From the NCBI GenBank assembly GCA_000320605.2, contig KB445794.1:495863-559862 (forward strand): DNA of 64,000 nucleotides, written 5' to 3'. Numbering within the stretch: position 1 is the stretch's first letter; each line of letters begins with the position of its first letter. The DNA is from Gelatoporia subvermispora B (lineage: Eukaryota > Basidiomycota > Agaricomycetes > Polyporales > Gelatoporiaceae). A program made the position numbers and the translations under genes. Shown piece after piece: positions 1-12,441 of this stretch. A model generated the notes under the pieces. That model searched no databases. It had not been told where the DNA came from and saw only the letters and a list, made by a program, of their open reading frames with translations.

Positions 1-939
1 CTTGTGCCCATCGCCAGTTGGGCGGCTCATCCTCCTGATCCTGTTCGCAATGGCCCGCCGCTCCTCCCAAACTCGCCGTTTCAGCGTCTCCCTCCGCACC
101 TTGAGCCCTTCCTCGGACCTGCGCTGCTCCTCGCGCCATTCTTCACGCATGCGTGCTTCCTGCATACGTCGCTCGCGGTCCGCCGCGCGACGCTCCTCCA
201 GTGCACGTCGTCTGCGCGCCTCTTCCTCTGCTTCGCGTTGCTCTCGCTCCGCTCGCAGAGCCGCCGCGCGGGCGAGCTCCTCCTCGAGCATGGCGAGACG
301 ACGGCGCTCTGCCTCCTGCTCAGACTCTTCCTCGGCGAGGCGTGATGCCCGAGCGGCGGCTTGGCGCTCGGCTTCCGCAACCCTTGCATTTTCCGCAGCG
401 GACTCTTGCGCGCGGAGTGCAGCAACGCGGCGGGCGAGACTCTCCTCGGGTGTCGAGGGCATACGCAGCCGTGGCTTAGGCGGCGTGAACGGAGGCCGGC
501 GCTGAGAGATAGGGATAGGGATGCGCGAGGGAGCGGATGGCGCGATAGGTTTCACATATGGTAGGTCGCTCAAGTCTTCCTCAGGCATCCGCGGCAGCGC
601 AGGCAGCTCCGTCTTCACCTGCCGTGAGTGCGAAGTGGACGGGATATCACGGATAGGGCTGGACGACGCAGAGGCCGCCGAGGAGTCCGATGAGGCTCGC
701 TCGAGTGCAGATGAGACCTGGAACACTGCATACACATCTTCCCAGGGCGCGACGAGCGAACGGTCCTTCGGAGGTGGGGGTGGTGGTGGCGTGTACTCTA
801 CGATGGGAGGCGGGAGCGGGTGGTTATTCCGCGCTTTGTGCTGGAGCCTTGGGAGGAGAGCCTTGATGTCGAGCTTCGAGCGAAACTTTGATAGACTGCG
901 AGGGCTTGCCGGACTGCTTGGTGAGAGAGGCGCCGACAT
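1..939 (-). CDS. Coiled-coil protein of unknown function, C-terminus off the left edge
   Basis: An open frame starts at ATG 937-939 and stays open to base 1, about 313 codons, so the C-terminus is missing. The first 170 residues are rich in Pro and Ser, with a PPPPPPP run near residue 50 and a repeated PIPI motif. From about residue 175 the sequence becomes Glu/Arg/Ala-rich with heptad-like spacing, which predicts a long charged coiled coil. No intron is needed in the visible part. The frame is conserved base by base, while other frames of the same DNA read as Arg/Ser-rich junk. I do not recognise the family. A proline-rich head and charged coil would suit a cytoskeletal or scaffolding protein, but that is only inference. 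Confidence 0.7.
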   Translation of the reverse strand, partial: MSAPLSPSSPASPRSLSKFRSKLDIKALLPRLQHKARNNHPLPPPIVEYTPPPPPPPKDRSLVAPWEDVYAVFQVSSALERASSDSSAASASSSPIRDIPSTSHSRQVKTELPALPRMPEEDLSDLPYVKPIAPSAPSRIPIPISQRRPPFTPPKPRLRMPSTPEESLARRVAALRAQESAAENARVAEAERQAAARASRLAEEESEQEAERRRLAMLEEELARAAALRAEREQREAEEEARRRRALEERRAADRERRMQEARMREEWREEQRRSEEGLKVRRETLKRRVWEERRAIANRIRRMSRPTGDGHK

Positions 940-1468
940 CTTCTAGGTTGCTCGGCTAGTTTAGAGCTGAGGTCCACTGTCCTTGCTGGGTCTACCGGCA
1001 GAGATACGTGGTGGTGCGAGGAAGATTAGTTCTGGGCGATAGGGATAAGTGCGATATGAGGACGGGAGCACCTGATGATCATTGTCCTGGCTGTGTTGAG
1101 CTGATCCTAAGCAGGGCCACAATAGTCCGCCACACCGGCGCCTCTTCGGACCAGAAACTTGCTTGTTCCTTCGTTGCTGTGCAACTGCATACAACAAGCT
1201 ACCCACTCGAAACCATCGCGGATGTCGCTACCGCAGGCGGACTGAACGAAGGGAAGAGTGGACGTCCTTAGCAGCAGGGTGCGAGATATGCACTTTAGCA
1301 GTCCATCTGCGAAGATGTTCCCAGCATCACCAGAGACCACGCACACCTATGTGAACATACAGATATGCCAGGCAGCAACACATCATATAGAACGCACAAA
1401 CCGCAACGGTAGCCAAACCAACCCTCCTGCGCATCTCCCGGCTGCCAAGAGCCCGCACTGGACGCGCG
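940..1468. other. Intergenic spacer
   Basis: This 529-bp stretch separates the stop of the PDCD2-like gene from the start of the coiled-coil gene, both on the minus strand. It should hold the 3' UTR of the former and the promoter of the latter. Short frames here lack splice structure or recognisable motifs. Confidence 0.5.
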
Positions 1469-3204
1469 TCAGTCGTCCCACTGCACCAGGACGGCCTCCT
1501 CCCTCCAGGCCCCGCGCTCGTCCGCACAGTCCCGCTCGCACGTAAATACCATGCACGTCCCCCACTCCATGCCGCGGCCCTCGCCCTCGCCCTTCAGTGC
1601 GCGCATGACCGCGGCGCGCCGCTCCTCGTCCGTCTCCTTCGCCGCAGGGGCCTTGTTGGCGTCGTCCTCCGCGCCCCCTCGCGCGAGGACGTTGATCAGG
1701 TTTGGCATGAGCTGGCATTCGAAGATGCGCGGGCCGTTGCATTTCGGGCACTGCGGGAGCGCCGCCGGGGCATACGTGCGCCGCGGGACGCGCTGCACCG
1801 CGAACGCGGCCTTTGTCACGGGTGGTGGGGGCCCCTCTGGGCGGGGGAAGAGCTTGTCAAAGACGGCGTCGCTCGCGAAGGGCAGTGGGGTGCCACCCAG
1901 ATCATATCTGCGGCGCATTATAATAGTGAGTTTGGATCAAAGATGCGCGGCGCTCGCGAGGGGACGCACCGCAGGCACTGCTCGCCCTCGTGCGCGACAC
2001 GCTGTGCAAATCGCTCGAACGCGTGGTCGACCTCGAGTGAGTTCTCGTACCCCTCCAGGCCCCAGCTCTCGCCCTTCTTCTTCTCGTCGCCGTCGTCCTC
2101 CTCGACCTCCGCGCCGGCAGGCACTTTCGGCTTCGGCGCGGGTGGGAGGTACTCGGCGACGGTCGAGAGGTACCGTGCTGCGTACGCGGGAGCAGAAGCC
2201 CATTCCGAGCCCTCGAGCGTGTCCGCAAGTGATGTCTCGAGCTCCTCGGAGTCTGATGCGTCGTCATCTGATCCCCCTTCCGAGTCTTCGGTATCAGAGG
2301 CGGGGGGAGGTGTCGCGTCTGATGCAGTTTCGTCCGGGACTTCCGGCTCTGGGGGAGGACCTCCGAATATTTGCGCACCGAGGTCAAAGGGACTTGGCGC
2401 TGCTGCGCCTTTCATCTGTGCCGGGATCAGTCCCCGATCAGAGGTGTAGCTAAAGGAGGGCGCCCACCGCGAAAGGGTTGACCTTCGCCGCTGCCTTCTT
2501 TCGCTCTTCTTCTTGTGCAAGGCGAGCGCGCTCCTCCTCTTCCCGCCGCTGCTTTTCCCGCCGTTGTGCAAGCTTGGCGGCGTATTTCTCGTTATACCGC
2601 AGACCGCGATATGCCCGTACGCTGGAATGACATAAGACATTCAGTAATCAGCGTCTTCACATTCGAACGAAGCAACGGCTGCTCCTAAATATATCGCCAT
2701 TGCGTTGGGATGACGAGCGACTTGACTCACCTGCCGTCTTTGCGTTGACATGTCCGCTTGGCGCACCCCCAGACGTACAAGGCGCGATCGTGCTCGCTGT
2801 CTTCGCGTGGGCACCACACTTGGATGAGCAGCTCCATTGGGCGGGAGCAGTTTTTGCAATGCGCGTCCGCAGGCGGCGGCGGCGGTGTCAAGAACGCCTA
2901 ATCGACACGCCGCGACATGTATTCAAATTCGCGTTTGCACGGATGGGTTTGTGATCCGGGTCGTCCGGAGAGAAGAAAACATTCGATTCGATATCAATAT
3001 ACAGTAATACACGACACAACGCGAGAGCCGTACGGGGTGCCCGCCCACGCGCGACACGGCGGCGTCGAGCAGGTCCGCCGCGTCCGCGACAGCGCCGTCC
3101 GGGACGCCGAGCTGCACGCGCGTGCCCGTGTCCCCGCCCTGCCCCTCCGTGTCTGAGTAGTCGAGGTCCGAGTCAGAGTCGGACCAGTCGTCGGTGCGCG
3201 GCAT
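1469..3204 (-). CDS. TSR4: PDCD2/Tsr4-family 40S ribosomal protein uS5 chaperone
   Basis: Five exons (3204-3034, 2897-2731, 2621-2468, 2415-1970, 1907-1469) give 458 residues; introns are 136, 109, 52 and 62 nt. The N-terminus has the acidic start and the VQLGVPDG and VSRVGGHP motifs of the family. A zinc module follows, with CKNC and GCAKRTCQRKDG around residues 70-110. The acidic linker includes NPFAMKG and SPFDLGAQIFGG. The C-terminal PDCD2_C domain shows YDLGGTPLPF, CPKCNGPRIFECQLMPNLIN and a final MEWGTCMVFTCERDC. Family members escort newly made Rps2/uS5 during 40S assembly in the cytosol; that role is known for the family, not shown here. Length and domain order are normal. Confidence 0.93.
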
Positions 3205-6200
3205 CTGGGAGCGAGGTCAGTCAGGAGGTCGAAAGAGGGTATACGAGGGAGGAGAAAGTCAGGAAAGCATGAATGGTATAAAATTTGGAGTCGTCATGCG
3301 CCCGCACGAGGAAGCCTCGTACGGGTGGGTCAGACTCGTCATCTGAAGTTCATCTTGCAAGTTGTACGAGGGTCGCATGACACTTACCTTGAGTACAGTG
3401 TATTGGTGGATTAGGTTCTGTTGGCGGATGGATGGGAAGTGGAGGAGGAAGAGCACTGCACGGGGTGCACAAGCAAGCCGTCTCGCCTCGATCGCAAGAA
3501 AAATGCGCGCAGGGGGCCAAACGCACGCAAACAGCGCGACCAGGCCCGCGCCCAGCCGCCTCCCGACGCGTACACGTGATGCCCATTTCCGTTCCCGGCA
3601 GGCACGTCAAGCTGCAACTCCCGTCCGTGCACGACGCGCATGGGTCCGCGAGGCGACGCGCACATACATCTCCACCCGCCCGTCCATCTGCCAGCACGCT
3701 ATCTTCGCCCGCCGCCACCGTTGCTGTCGACGTCGACAGCACGCATGGAATGCTGCACTGACACCTTGCGTCTCCGACCCTGATCAGCCCGTCATTTGTG
3801 CCCCTCCGCGTGGCGGTGCGCGTCGGACATTGTTGTCGCACCCGACAGAAAATGAATGATCAGCTGCCGCTCGTCAGTTCGAAACGCGCCACTGACATCG
3901 GAGGTGCGCATGCGCACTTCTTCGAGGGGGGCGGCGTGGGGAAGAGGCACTGCAAGGCGGCAGCGTGCCCACTGGAGGCGCGGGCGGGCAGGCCATAAGT
4001 CAGGGGCAGGCCTCCCGGCGGGTGGGGGGCCCGAGGTTTCATTTGCGAAAGAACATCAGTATATGCAACACCGTGCAAGCCTTTGTTGCCGCCGGTACTG
4101 TCATCCACCATTCGTGCCTCTCCTCTTTGACATTGCAATACCAAGTCAGCACTCATGATCTCACGCACACGCAAATCCTCCGCAGCAGTCTCGGAATAAC
4201 ATGGCGATGGACCATCGACGCATTCGCACTAGCGTACGGCTGTCCCGGGCGCGATATCCGCAACACCGCCAGCACCCTGCAGTGGCAGCGCGGAGCGCAT
4301 CTAGCTATGATTGGGCGGCAAATCCTGGAAACTTGGGCACTGGTAATGGCTAGTGGTTGCATCCTCTCTAGAAGCACGGCACGGGGCGCCTCCTGAACTC
4401 ACCCTACTCTATTATCTGCGAACGCACTGGTTGAGGACTATGCGCGAACTGCAGGATTCTCGTCCCTGCTAGCGTGCATCACGAAATCAACCTGAGCGCG
4501 CCCTTCCGCTCGTCTCTGGCGTCTCGGGGGTGACGCCGGCTTTTGACTTCTGGTCTCTTCTGGCTCGAACGAAGTCCTGGTGCTCGGTTGCTAGATTCGT
4601 ATACTTGCATCACTTCGTCTCCACTGAGCGCGCAGGACGCTGCGGAGGCCCCTCGCACACGCGGCCTCGTCCCTTGCGTCATATCAACGCACCCACCCCC
4701 GCGCCCGAGCGCCCATCCCCCGGCCGCGGCCTCAGACTGCCCCAGCTTCGCCTTCGCCCCAACGCCGGCGCCAAGCGACTGCGTGCCGGCCTAGGACGTA
4801 TGTGCGTGGCATGAAGCAGCGAAGCCGCGGCGAGCAGCACATTCATTGCGCCTTCTGCGCCGCGCGCGCGATGCGTTATCGAGATACCAGATAGCCCGCA
4901 CGATGTGATGTGACACACGCTGGCGGCGCACCACGGGCCGGCTTCATTGTTCTTCGCTCTGCGCCGCCATTCGCCCGCTGCGTGCTGTACTAGTGCTATT
5001 AGCGTCCGCGCGCCTGGCTTGGGGCCGGCTCAGGCAGACGAACGTCCCGGGCGATGGCTCGTGATACGCCGCACCGGATGCGAGGGTGCGCGCAGGGCCT
5101 GCGGGCACCCGCCAGGCCGGGCAGCGGCCGTAGCGAGAGGGCACCTGCAAAGGCCCGCGCGGAGAACAAGGACGGACGAGTACGGACGGACGAGCTCGTC
5201 ACCTCGTCCCGTCGAACCTGCTTCCGGCGCGCTCCCGATCGATACGCTGCCCGATACACGATGCGCGATGCACGATCGCCGGGCCTTCGTAAGTTGCCGT
5301 GCCCGTTCGCGGGAGCCCTGCGTGCCCCTTCCTCTGCCGCCCGCCCGCGCACTTGCGCTCCTCGTTCGCGCGACCGCTGACCCCGGACAGCGCGCACGTC
5401 TGGCGAGTACGTACGTACGTGTGCGGGCGGGCGGGGTGGGGGGTGTGGGCTGGGCCAGGCCCCCGGCCGGCGCGCGTGACGCCGGACGCAGTAGGCACGT
5501 CAGCGCGGCTCTGGAGCTGGGGCCGCGGACTTGGCAGCCGTATGTAGTGCAGGGCTGCAGGCCCAATTGCGTGGTATGTTCTCGGCCGTTATTAATCATT
5601 GTCAGGGGCCTTGCGAGGGCAGGCTGCATACTAGCGCGGCGCGCAGGCCCGGGGCCGTCGCGCCGCCTGCGTTCGAGGGAAGTGCCGCACCCGCGCCGCG
5701 CCGACACTCATTGTGGGGGCGGCGCACGCCGCGTTGTGCGGGGAGAATGCAGCGGGGACATCCCACGAAAACCCCCCTGGAGTGGTCCGTGCATCTGGAA
5801 GGGGGCGCCCTCGTCCTGGAGCACGCCACTCGATGCCTGGAGCGCTGTCTGTTTCTTTGCGCGACTCCCCTGGAATTCGCCGCGAAGGGGCTTGGGCGAG
5901 ACACCGCGGGCTCGTGCGCGCATTGTCGCGCAGTTTGGGCCGCAGGGCGCGCTAGGTGCGACGATGTGCAGCGTGCTCGGTGCTGGTCGTGGACGATTGG
6001 CACGATTCTCCCGCCTGCGGTGATGGCAGCCGGGGCGGGCGGGCGCGGGCGGCGTGCGCTGTGATATATAGTGGGCTAGCCACATGGGATGGGGCGGGAG
6101 TGTGGTGCGGCACGGCGAGCGGTGATGTATGATGCCCGGTTGGAACCCCGCCGCCCAGCGTAGCGCAGATGCGCGGAGACCAGACTGCAGGGGCTGGTGA

Positions 6201-7878
6201 TGCCGTGTGGGGCAGAGTGCGGATTGCTCATTCGAATCGAGTACTGGATACAGTATGTGATAGCTTCCTGTTTGGGCGCGACGGGCGTTTGGGTTGGGGT
6301 GCCTTCGTGCGTGCGCTCGAGATCCCGAAGACTCGACGTCTCGAATATGCGCGAGTGCGTCTGCGACGTGTGTGGGCCGCGCCTGTGCGCCAGCGAGCCC
6401 GAGACGCAGTCCGACAGCCCAATACACCAGTGACCACGCCGTGCGCGATGTGGTTGATAGATAACACCCGGCGACCTAAGAATGTGGGTTGTCGCCCTTG
6501 AGGCGGTGGCGTGCCAATCAATTGCCTCGGGTGTCAGTGGCTGCAACGGAGTCGGCGGGCGCGAGCTGTGGTGATACGCGGAGTACGTACGAGGTCTCGC
6601 GCCAGGGCGTCCTCGGAGGGCGACGCCGTCGATGTTGGCTGGGCCGTCGCGTATGGACAAAGTGTGCCTGCCGCCGTCGGTCGTGCGCGGTGCCAGTGCG
6701 GTGGAGAGGTCGGCCCGACGCGCGCCTGGCCGCGCTGCATTTGGAAGGGCAGGCACCTAATCGGGGCGCGCCAAAATTCCGCGATGTGCATGTCGCGACG
6801 TGCGCTCTCTGGAATATCAGAATCGGACTGGGATTCTGTAGATGGCAGCGGGCTGTGAGCAGAGGCGCAAGCTCGGCGTACTATGCATCACAAGTCCTCG
6901 GAGCGCGTGCCTCGCTGTACTTGGCTGGTGAACTTCAAGCTCGAAGTATCTGCATTGGCGCCTGCTGCTGCTGCGCTGCGCACCGCCCCGCCCGCCTCGA
7001 CACGCGCAGGTCGGGGCTCGTGCGCTGGGTGCCGGCAGCGAAGCTCCGGGCTGCGTCGGACGTGCTTGCGCGCAGATGCTGGCAGGCCTGAACTCTCGGA
7101 CGTGTCTTGGTCCGCGAGCTTCTCGAGGACCCGGTCCGGAGGCTTCTCGGGGGTCGCACGGTCTGCCTCTTGGTGCCAAGGCCGCGTCGGGGACGCCGGG
7201 ACGCGCCGTCCGCATCGAGCCCGCCCGCGTGCGCGCCGGTGGCGGGGTGGAGGCACCGCAGGGCGCAGGCGGGCGCGTGGGCAGCGGGGATGGATGGAGG
7301 CACGGAGGAGCGGGGAAGGAGGAAGGGCAATCGGGTGGAGGACGGGAGCTGTAGGGTCAACCTTCTTCCGGCGAAGATGCCATCTCGATTGCCCTGGAGT
7401 GCGAGTGCTGCGAGGCGCGATCGCCTGTGGCGGACGCGCGGGGAGGATCGCGTCGGGGATGGGGCACGCCGACGCGGTGTCTCCGAGGCAGCTGGCGGCG
7501 ACACGGACGAGCACGGAGGTGGGCGACGCGGGCGAGGGTCGCGATCCAGAGGGTGATGGGGCGATTGGCGAGGGAAGCGGTGCAGTGGGCGTGGGCGGTG
7601 AGATTTACAAGGAGATAGAGAGCCATGTGGGCAGGGAGGACTGTCCCCGGTCGCAGCTTGCCGAAGGGGGCAGGACCTGGCCGGGGTCCTGCACGCCCAG
7701 CGAGTCGAGCGTCACCCCGGATGGGCAATCCCCCTCGTAGCTGGCCGTGTATGGCAAAACGCAGCCTGCCAGACACTGTCGGCGGCTAATCCCTCCATCT
7801 GTCAGGCCTGCCTTCTCTCAATCTATATATCAGCTCTCTCTGTCTCTGCGCCCGCTCGCCCAGACGCTCCCCTTCCCC
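3205..7878. other. 4.7-kb GC-rich block without a recognisable gene
   Basis: This stretch lies between the divergent starts of the PDCD2-like gene and the zinc-cluster factor. It has many overlapping Arg/Ala/Pro-rich frames on both strands, as expected from GC-rich noncoding DNA; none has motifs or consistent introns. It holds a short GTAC run at 5407-5420 and a TATATA at 6063-6069. The part next to 7879 is probably a long promoter or 5' leader of the transcription factor. A noncoding RNA cannot be excluded from sequence alone. Confidence 0.5.
7824..7829 (+). promoter_or_regulatory. TATA-like element upstream of the zinc-cluster factor
   Basis: TATATA lies about 50 bp before the ATG at 7879 and is followed by a CT-rich tract, a common fungal core-promoter arrangement. 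The transcription start is not known, so a TATA this close to the ATG would imply a very short leader. Confidence 0.4.
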
Positions 7879-10800
7879 ATGATCTCGACGCACGACGTCC
7901 CCCTCCTCGCCCGCCCCGTCCCGCCCTCCCACCTCCACCCCGTCCCCGGCCCCAGCCATCCCCCGCCCGCAACCTCCACAGAGCTCGCCAACCTCGCCAA
8001 AAAGCGCAAGCGCGGCGCGACCCGTCTCTCGTGTGCAGAGTGCCGCAGGTGCGTCCCAGCCGCTGCCTTCCCCACCCCGCGCGCTGATGTCCATCACCCC
8101 CGCCAGGCTCAAGCTGCGCTGTGATCGCGCAATACCCTGCGGGTCTTGCGTCAAGCGCGGCTGCTCCGCCATCTGCCCCGATGGTGCGCCCCCGCGAATA
8201 TTCCTTCCGCGGCGCCGCCGACGCGCTAACCTCACACAGGCTCTCTTACCACGGGCAAGGGCAACCGCTTTGTCCTCGCCTCCACACAGGAGCTGCACGA
8301 AAAGATCGCCCAGCTGTCGTCCCGCGTGCGCGACCTCGAAGATGGACTGCGGGCCTCGCACGCCAATCAGTCCCCGGAGCCCCATCCTCTCCTCGCCGAG
8401 GATCTGCTCATGATCAAGGCGCCGATACAGCGGCACCTCGCCAACGGCCAGGTCATCCACGCGCCCAACGGGAGCACCACCCCGGAAGAAGCGGGCGCAG
8501 AAATCCTCGACTCGTTCGGCAGCCTGCAGATCAGCGAAACTGGCCGCACAAATTACTTTGGCCAGGCGACAAGCTCATGGGTGCGTCATACCTCCCCGAT
8601 CGTTCTCCCGATCTAACTCGATCACCGTCCTTTAGTACTTCCTCGCGGTAATCCATCCTTGCTTTTCTCAGAATATACCACCACTAACAAATGTCCTAGA
8701 ATGAGACGACGCCGTCTGCGCCCGACACCCGCCTCGCCGCGGTGCGCACGCTCCTCCCACCCGAGATCCTCACGCTCTCCGGTGTCTTCCCCATCGCACC
8801 GCCGCTCCCTCGCACCTCGCTTTCCATGCCCTTGTCCAGCTCGCCCACCACCGTCAGCCCGACCGCGCTGACACATTCCTCAAACCCGGCCTCCGCCGTG
8901 TACAACCCGCTCTCAGAGAACTCGCCCAACTCCGGGTTCCCGACCGCGCCCATGGTCTTCCCCGGCTCGCCGAGCGCAGGGTTCCAGTTCGGCGAGCAGG
9001 ACGAGGCGGACCGCGCAGAGGCCGTACAGATGGAGGCGGACAGGGCAGACCGGCTGCGCATGCTGAGCTACTACCTCCCGCCTATGGACGAGGCGATGGA
9101 GTTGCGGGATATTTATTTCCAACATGCCGCATGGATGTGCGTCGCCTCTTCCTCTCCTCGTCTCCATTCCCCGGGGGTGTGTGTTTACCGGGGTTCCGAA
9201 CGCTCATGCTCGCCGACTTAGGTACAACCCAATATCGCGGCCGCATTTCGACACGCACGCGTTCTTTGTGTTTTACCCGCCGCTCGCGACCCCGTCGCCC
9301 ACGACGCCCGAGACCGAGGCGTCCGCACTCCGCGCGCACCAGCTCGCGCTGCTGTTCATGGTGCTCGCCGTGGGCGCGCTCATGGACGTGACTCGGCCGC
9401 CGTACAACGCAGATGCGGAAAAGTTCCACCACCTCGCGCGCGCGGCGCTGTTCAGCGCACAGGTCTTCGAGGAGCCGACGGTGGTAGCTGTGCAGGCGCT
9501 CGTGCGTCCCACCCTCGTCCGCCGCGGCTGCATTCCCCACTAACGGGCCCGAACAGTACTTGATGGCGTTTTACCTTTTCCTGAGCGAGCGGCATGGCAC
9601 GGGCGTCGGCTCGCGCTGGGCGTTCATGGGGCTCGCCGTGAAGCTCGCAGTCAGTGTGCGTACCCTCCCCCATGTGCTCCCGATGGCACGCGCTCACACG
9701 CTTTGCATTGTGCCTGCCGCATCCGGCGCTTTATCGTCTCGTCCCGGATCTAGATGGGCCTGCGTACGTCGGCTCGGGTGCGGTGCCTAGCCCGATATAG
9801 GACACTGACCATTTTTGTCGTGGGCAGATCGTGACGCGGGAAGGTGGAAGGCGGTCGACCCAACCGAGATCCAGAGACGCCGCGAGGCGTTCTGGGAGGT
9901 GTATTCGTACGATCTCTTGCAGGTGCGTGGCGTTACGTATCCGGGGTCTGCTGACGCGCGGCTGAACGGGTCCAATCGTGCGGCAGTCATTCACCCTCGG
10001 CAGACCGCCGTCGTTTTCCCTCGCGCACATCGACTGCAAGAAACCGCACGCGGAGGACCCGCAGAACGAGGAGACATGTACGTCCCCGCGGCCTCTTTTG
10101 CGGCGGCACGCACTGAGCCCGCGCCCCGTCTAGTCCACTGGTGGAAGCACAAGTTCACGTCGGAATGCATGAACACGGTGTACGACCAGGCGTTCGGCGC
10201 GAAGATGCCGAGCTACAGCACCGTGCTGCAGCTCGACCGCCGCCTGCGCTCCTTCCCGGTCCCGCCGCTCCTCCAGATCGCCGGGTTCGGCAGCAGCGAG
10301 AGCAAGCTCGGCGCGTACAACGAGAGCGTGCCGCTCATCCTGCAGCGCCACCTCGTCCTCGCCGTGCGCGAGTCCAGTGAGTCCCCTGATTGCGGCGGAG
10401 TGATTCGCCCGGCGTGCCCGAGAGCTGACGCCGCGCGCCAGACCTGCTGTACATGCACCGCGGCTTCTTCGCGCGCGCCATCAGCGAGCACCCGCGCGAC
10501 CCGCTGGGCAGCCCGTACGGGAGCTCGTTCATCGCCGCGTACCGCTCCGCGGGCTCGCTCGTCGCGCTCGTGCGCAACATCCACTCGCAGCTCAAGGAGC
10601 TCACCGAGCGCATGTGGTTCCTCTGGACGCACCTCTTCTCGTGTTCGGTGAGCAACGCCCGCGCCTCCTGCCCCGGCGCGCCTGCTGACGATTTCGTCTG
10701 ATGCGTGCTGTGCGGGCCGATGGGACTGATGCATTTGCGGGGTGCTTTGCTGATGCTGCGCGCCGTCTGATGCGTGCGCCGTCAGATCATCCTCGGCTCG

Positions 10801-11848
10801 ATCGTGACGCGCTGCCCGTCCATGAGCCTGGCGCCCTCGGCGTTCGTCCAGCTCGAGTCCGCATGCGACCTCTTCTCCAAGACCGCGCGCTGCTTCCACG
10901 CGGAGAAAGTCCTGGTGCGTGGCATCGCCCCCTCCCCCGCCGCGCGGTACTGACCACTGGTTACGCGGCGCATTGCAGGCGATCATGCTCCGCCTGCGCG
11001 AGCGCGCGCGCCAGGCGCTCTCCGCGCACCGCAGCTCGCCGCCCGCGCAGGGCATGGGCGGGGCGGCGGTGAACGGGGGCGGCGTGAAGAGCGAGCCGAC
11101 GTCGCCGGATGACGAGGACGAGCTGTCGACGCTCGGCGGGCGCACGCGGCTCGTCGCGTCCAAGGACAAGTCGCTCTCGCCGCAGATCGCGGACCGCTCG
11201 CCGACGTCGCTCAACCCCGTCGTCCCGCTCCCGCTCCGCGAGGAGGTCGACCAGAACGTGCACCCGTATGTGCTGCAGTACCTCCGCACGTTCGTCCCGA
11301 CGCCCGCGCCGCCGCAGGGGATGCAGGGACAGCAGCAGCAGCAGCAGCATATGCAGATGCAGGAGCAGCTCGAGCAGCAGCAGTACCAGCAGCAGTACCA
11401 GCACCAGATGCAGCAGCAGCACCAGATGCAGCAGCAGTTGCAGCAACAGCAGCTGCAGCAGCAACACCAGCAGCTCCAGCAGCAGCTCCAGCAGCAGCAG
11501 CTCCAGCAACATCAGCAGCAAATGCACAGCGCGCACGCGTCGCCGACGTACGAGCAGGCGCCGTACGGGGCCGACGGCGCGGCGATGGGCGACTTCTCGC
11601 AGGCGTTCGCGGGCAGCGCGACGGAGCAGTTCAACGCGCAGATGGCGCAGATGGACGGCGGGATGGTCTTCCCGCAGTATTTCCCCGTGTTTGACTACGG
11701 GCAGCACGTCGGCGCGGTGCCCGGCGCCGAGGCGTTTGGCGCGGCCGCCCCCCTGCAGATGGACCAGGACGGCGCGGGGCGGTACTCGCCAGAGTCGGCG
11801 ACGATGCAGACGGCGTGGAACGACTTTGTCGCGCAGATCGGGTTCTGA
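7879..11848 (+). CDS. Zn2Cys6 transcription factor with fungal-specific TF domain and Gln-rich tail
   Basis: Fourteen exons: 7879-8048, 8107-8183, 8240-8580, 8636-8647, 8700-9136, 9222-9501, 9557-9655, 9754-9763, 9828-9922, 9987-10077, 10134-10376, 10442-10647, 10786-10914, 10979-11848; 1019 residues. A basic KKRKR precedes the zinc cluster at residues 52-80 (CAEC...CGSC). A coiled-coil linker follows (ELHEKIAQL). The middle homology region (Fungal_trans type) includes GLAVSMGLHRDAGRW and SFTLGRPPSFS. Residues about 845-912 are Gln-rich. Exons 4 and 8 are only 12 and 10 nt; each restores a conserved stretch (SSWYFLA and MGLH). It should be a nuclear DNA-binding regulator. No pathway genes are clustered beside it, so its targets are unknown. 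Confidence 0.93.
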
Positions 11849-12441
11849 GCGCGCGATGCGCGGTCGGGGGCGTGGCGAGCGGGCTGGGCCTAGCTCGCGA
11901 TCCGGGAAGGGGAGTGGGGCGGGTGGCGGGACCGGACTGCGATCTGCGGTGCCCCGGTGCGCACGGCGGCGGACGGTGAATTGCGAGCGAGGGTGGGCGC
12001 AGTATTGTATTTCGAGTCGGGCTTTCGTTCAATGCGCGCGACTCGATTGGGCTTTGGGGGTCATACATGTTGGTGCTGCGGCGGTGAGTGTACATAGCTG
12101 TGTATGTTAGTTAGACGGTGCTTCGCTTCGACGACTGTAGCAAAGGTGTACGCTTGTAGCTAGTGCAGTAACCTATCCATAACAGTAATTGCACCTTTCC
12201 ACTGTCGCGCTAGTGCAGATCTTTTGTGCGAGTGATATGTCCGAGAATACTGGTAAGTTCACGAGGGCGTCGATTGCGGCGATGGCGTGCCTGGCTGTGG
12301 GAAAAGCGCCGGAGAGACCACTTACGTAACCGAGCATGGGCGCCAAACGGTCAGGCTGTTTGAAGGAGCGGAAGGCCAAGTCGGTCGCATCCGCCGACCT
12401 CTCCTCCTCCGCCCTCGTCCATCTCGTCCTGCTCGCCGGTG
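11849..12441. other. Intergenic spacer before CNOT9
   Basis: This 593-bp spacer holds the 3' UTR of the zinc-cluster factor and the promoter of the next gene, both on the plus strand. Translated frames match nothing I recognise. An unmodelled 5' noncoding exon of CNOT9 is possible near 12230-12330. Confidence 0.4.

Noticed and set aside
42..500. Ser/Arg-rich plus-strand frame at the left edge
   Set aside because: Shadow of the Glu/Arg-rich coiled coil encoded on the minus strand.
1551..2453. 300-codon plus-strand frame
   Set aside because: Antisense shadow of the PDCD2-like exons.
5407..5420. GTAC tandem run
   Set aside because: Only three and a half units; too short to call a meaningful repeat.
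4947..6023. 358-codon plus-strand open frame
   Set aside because: Arg/Ala/Pro/Gly-rich composition, overlapped by equally long frames on the other strand, no motif and no splice pattern; typical of GC-rich noncoding DNA.
6221..6250. TTCGAATC resembling a tRNA T-loop
   Set aside because: The first T-loop base pair context and the rest of a cloverleaf are lacking; no A box at the right distance.
6883..7740. 285-codon plus-strand frame before the zinc-cluster gene
   Set aside because: Low-complexity Gly/Arg/Ser sequence with antisense frames of similar length; no recognisable domain.
10213..11289. 358-codon minus-strand frame
   Set aside because: Antisense shadow of exons 11-14 of the zinc-cluster factor.
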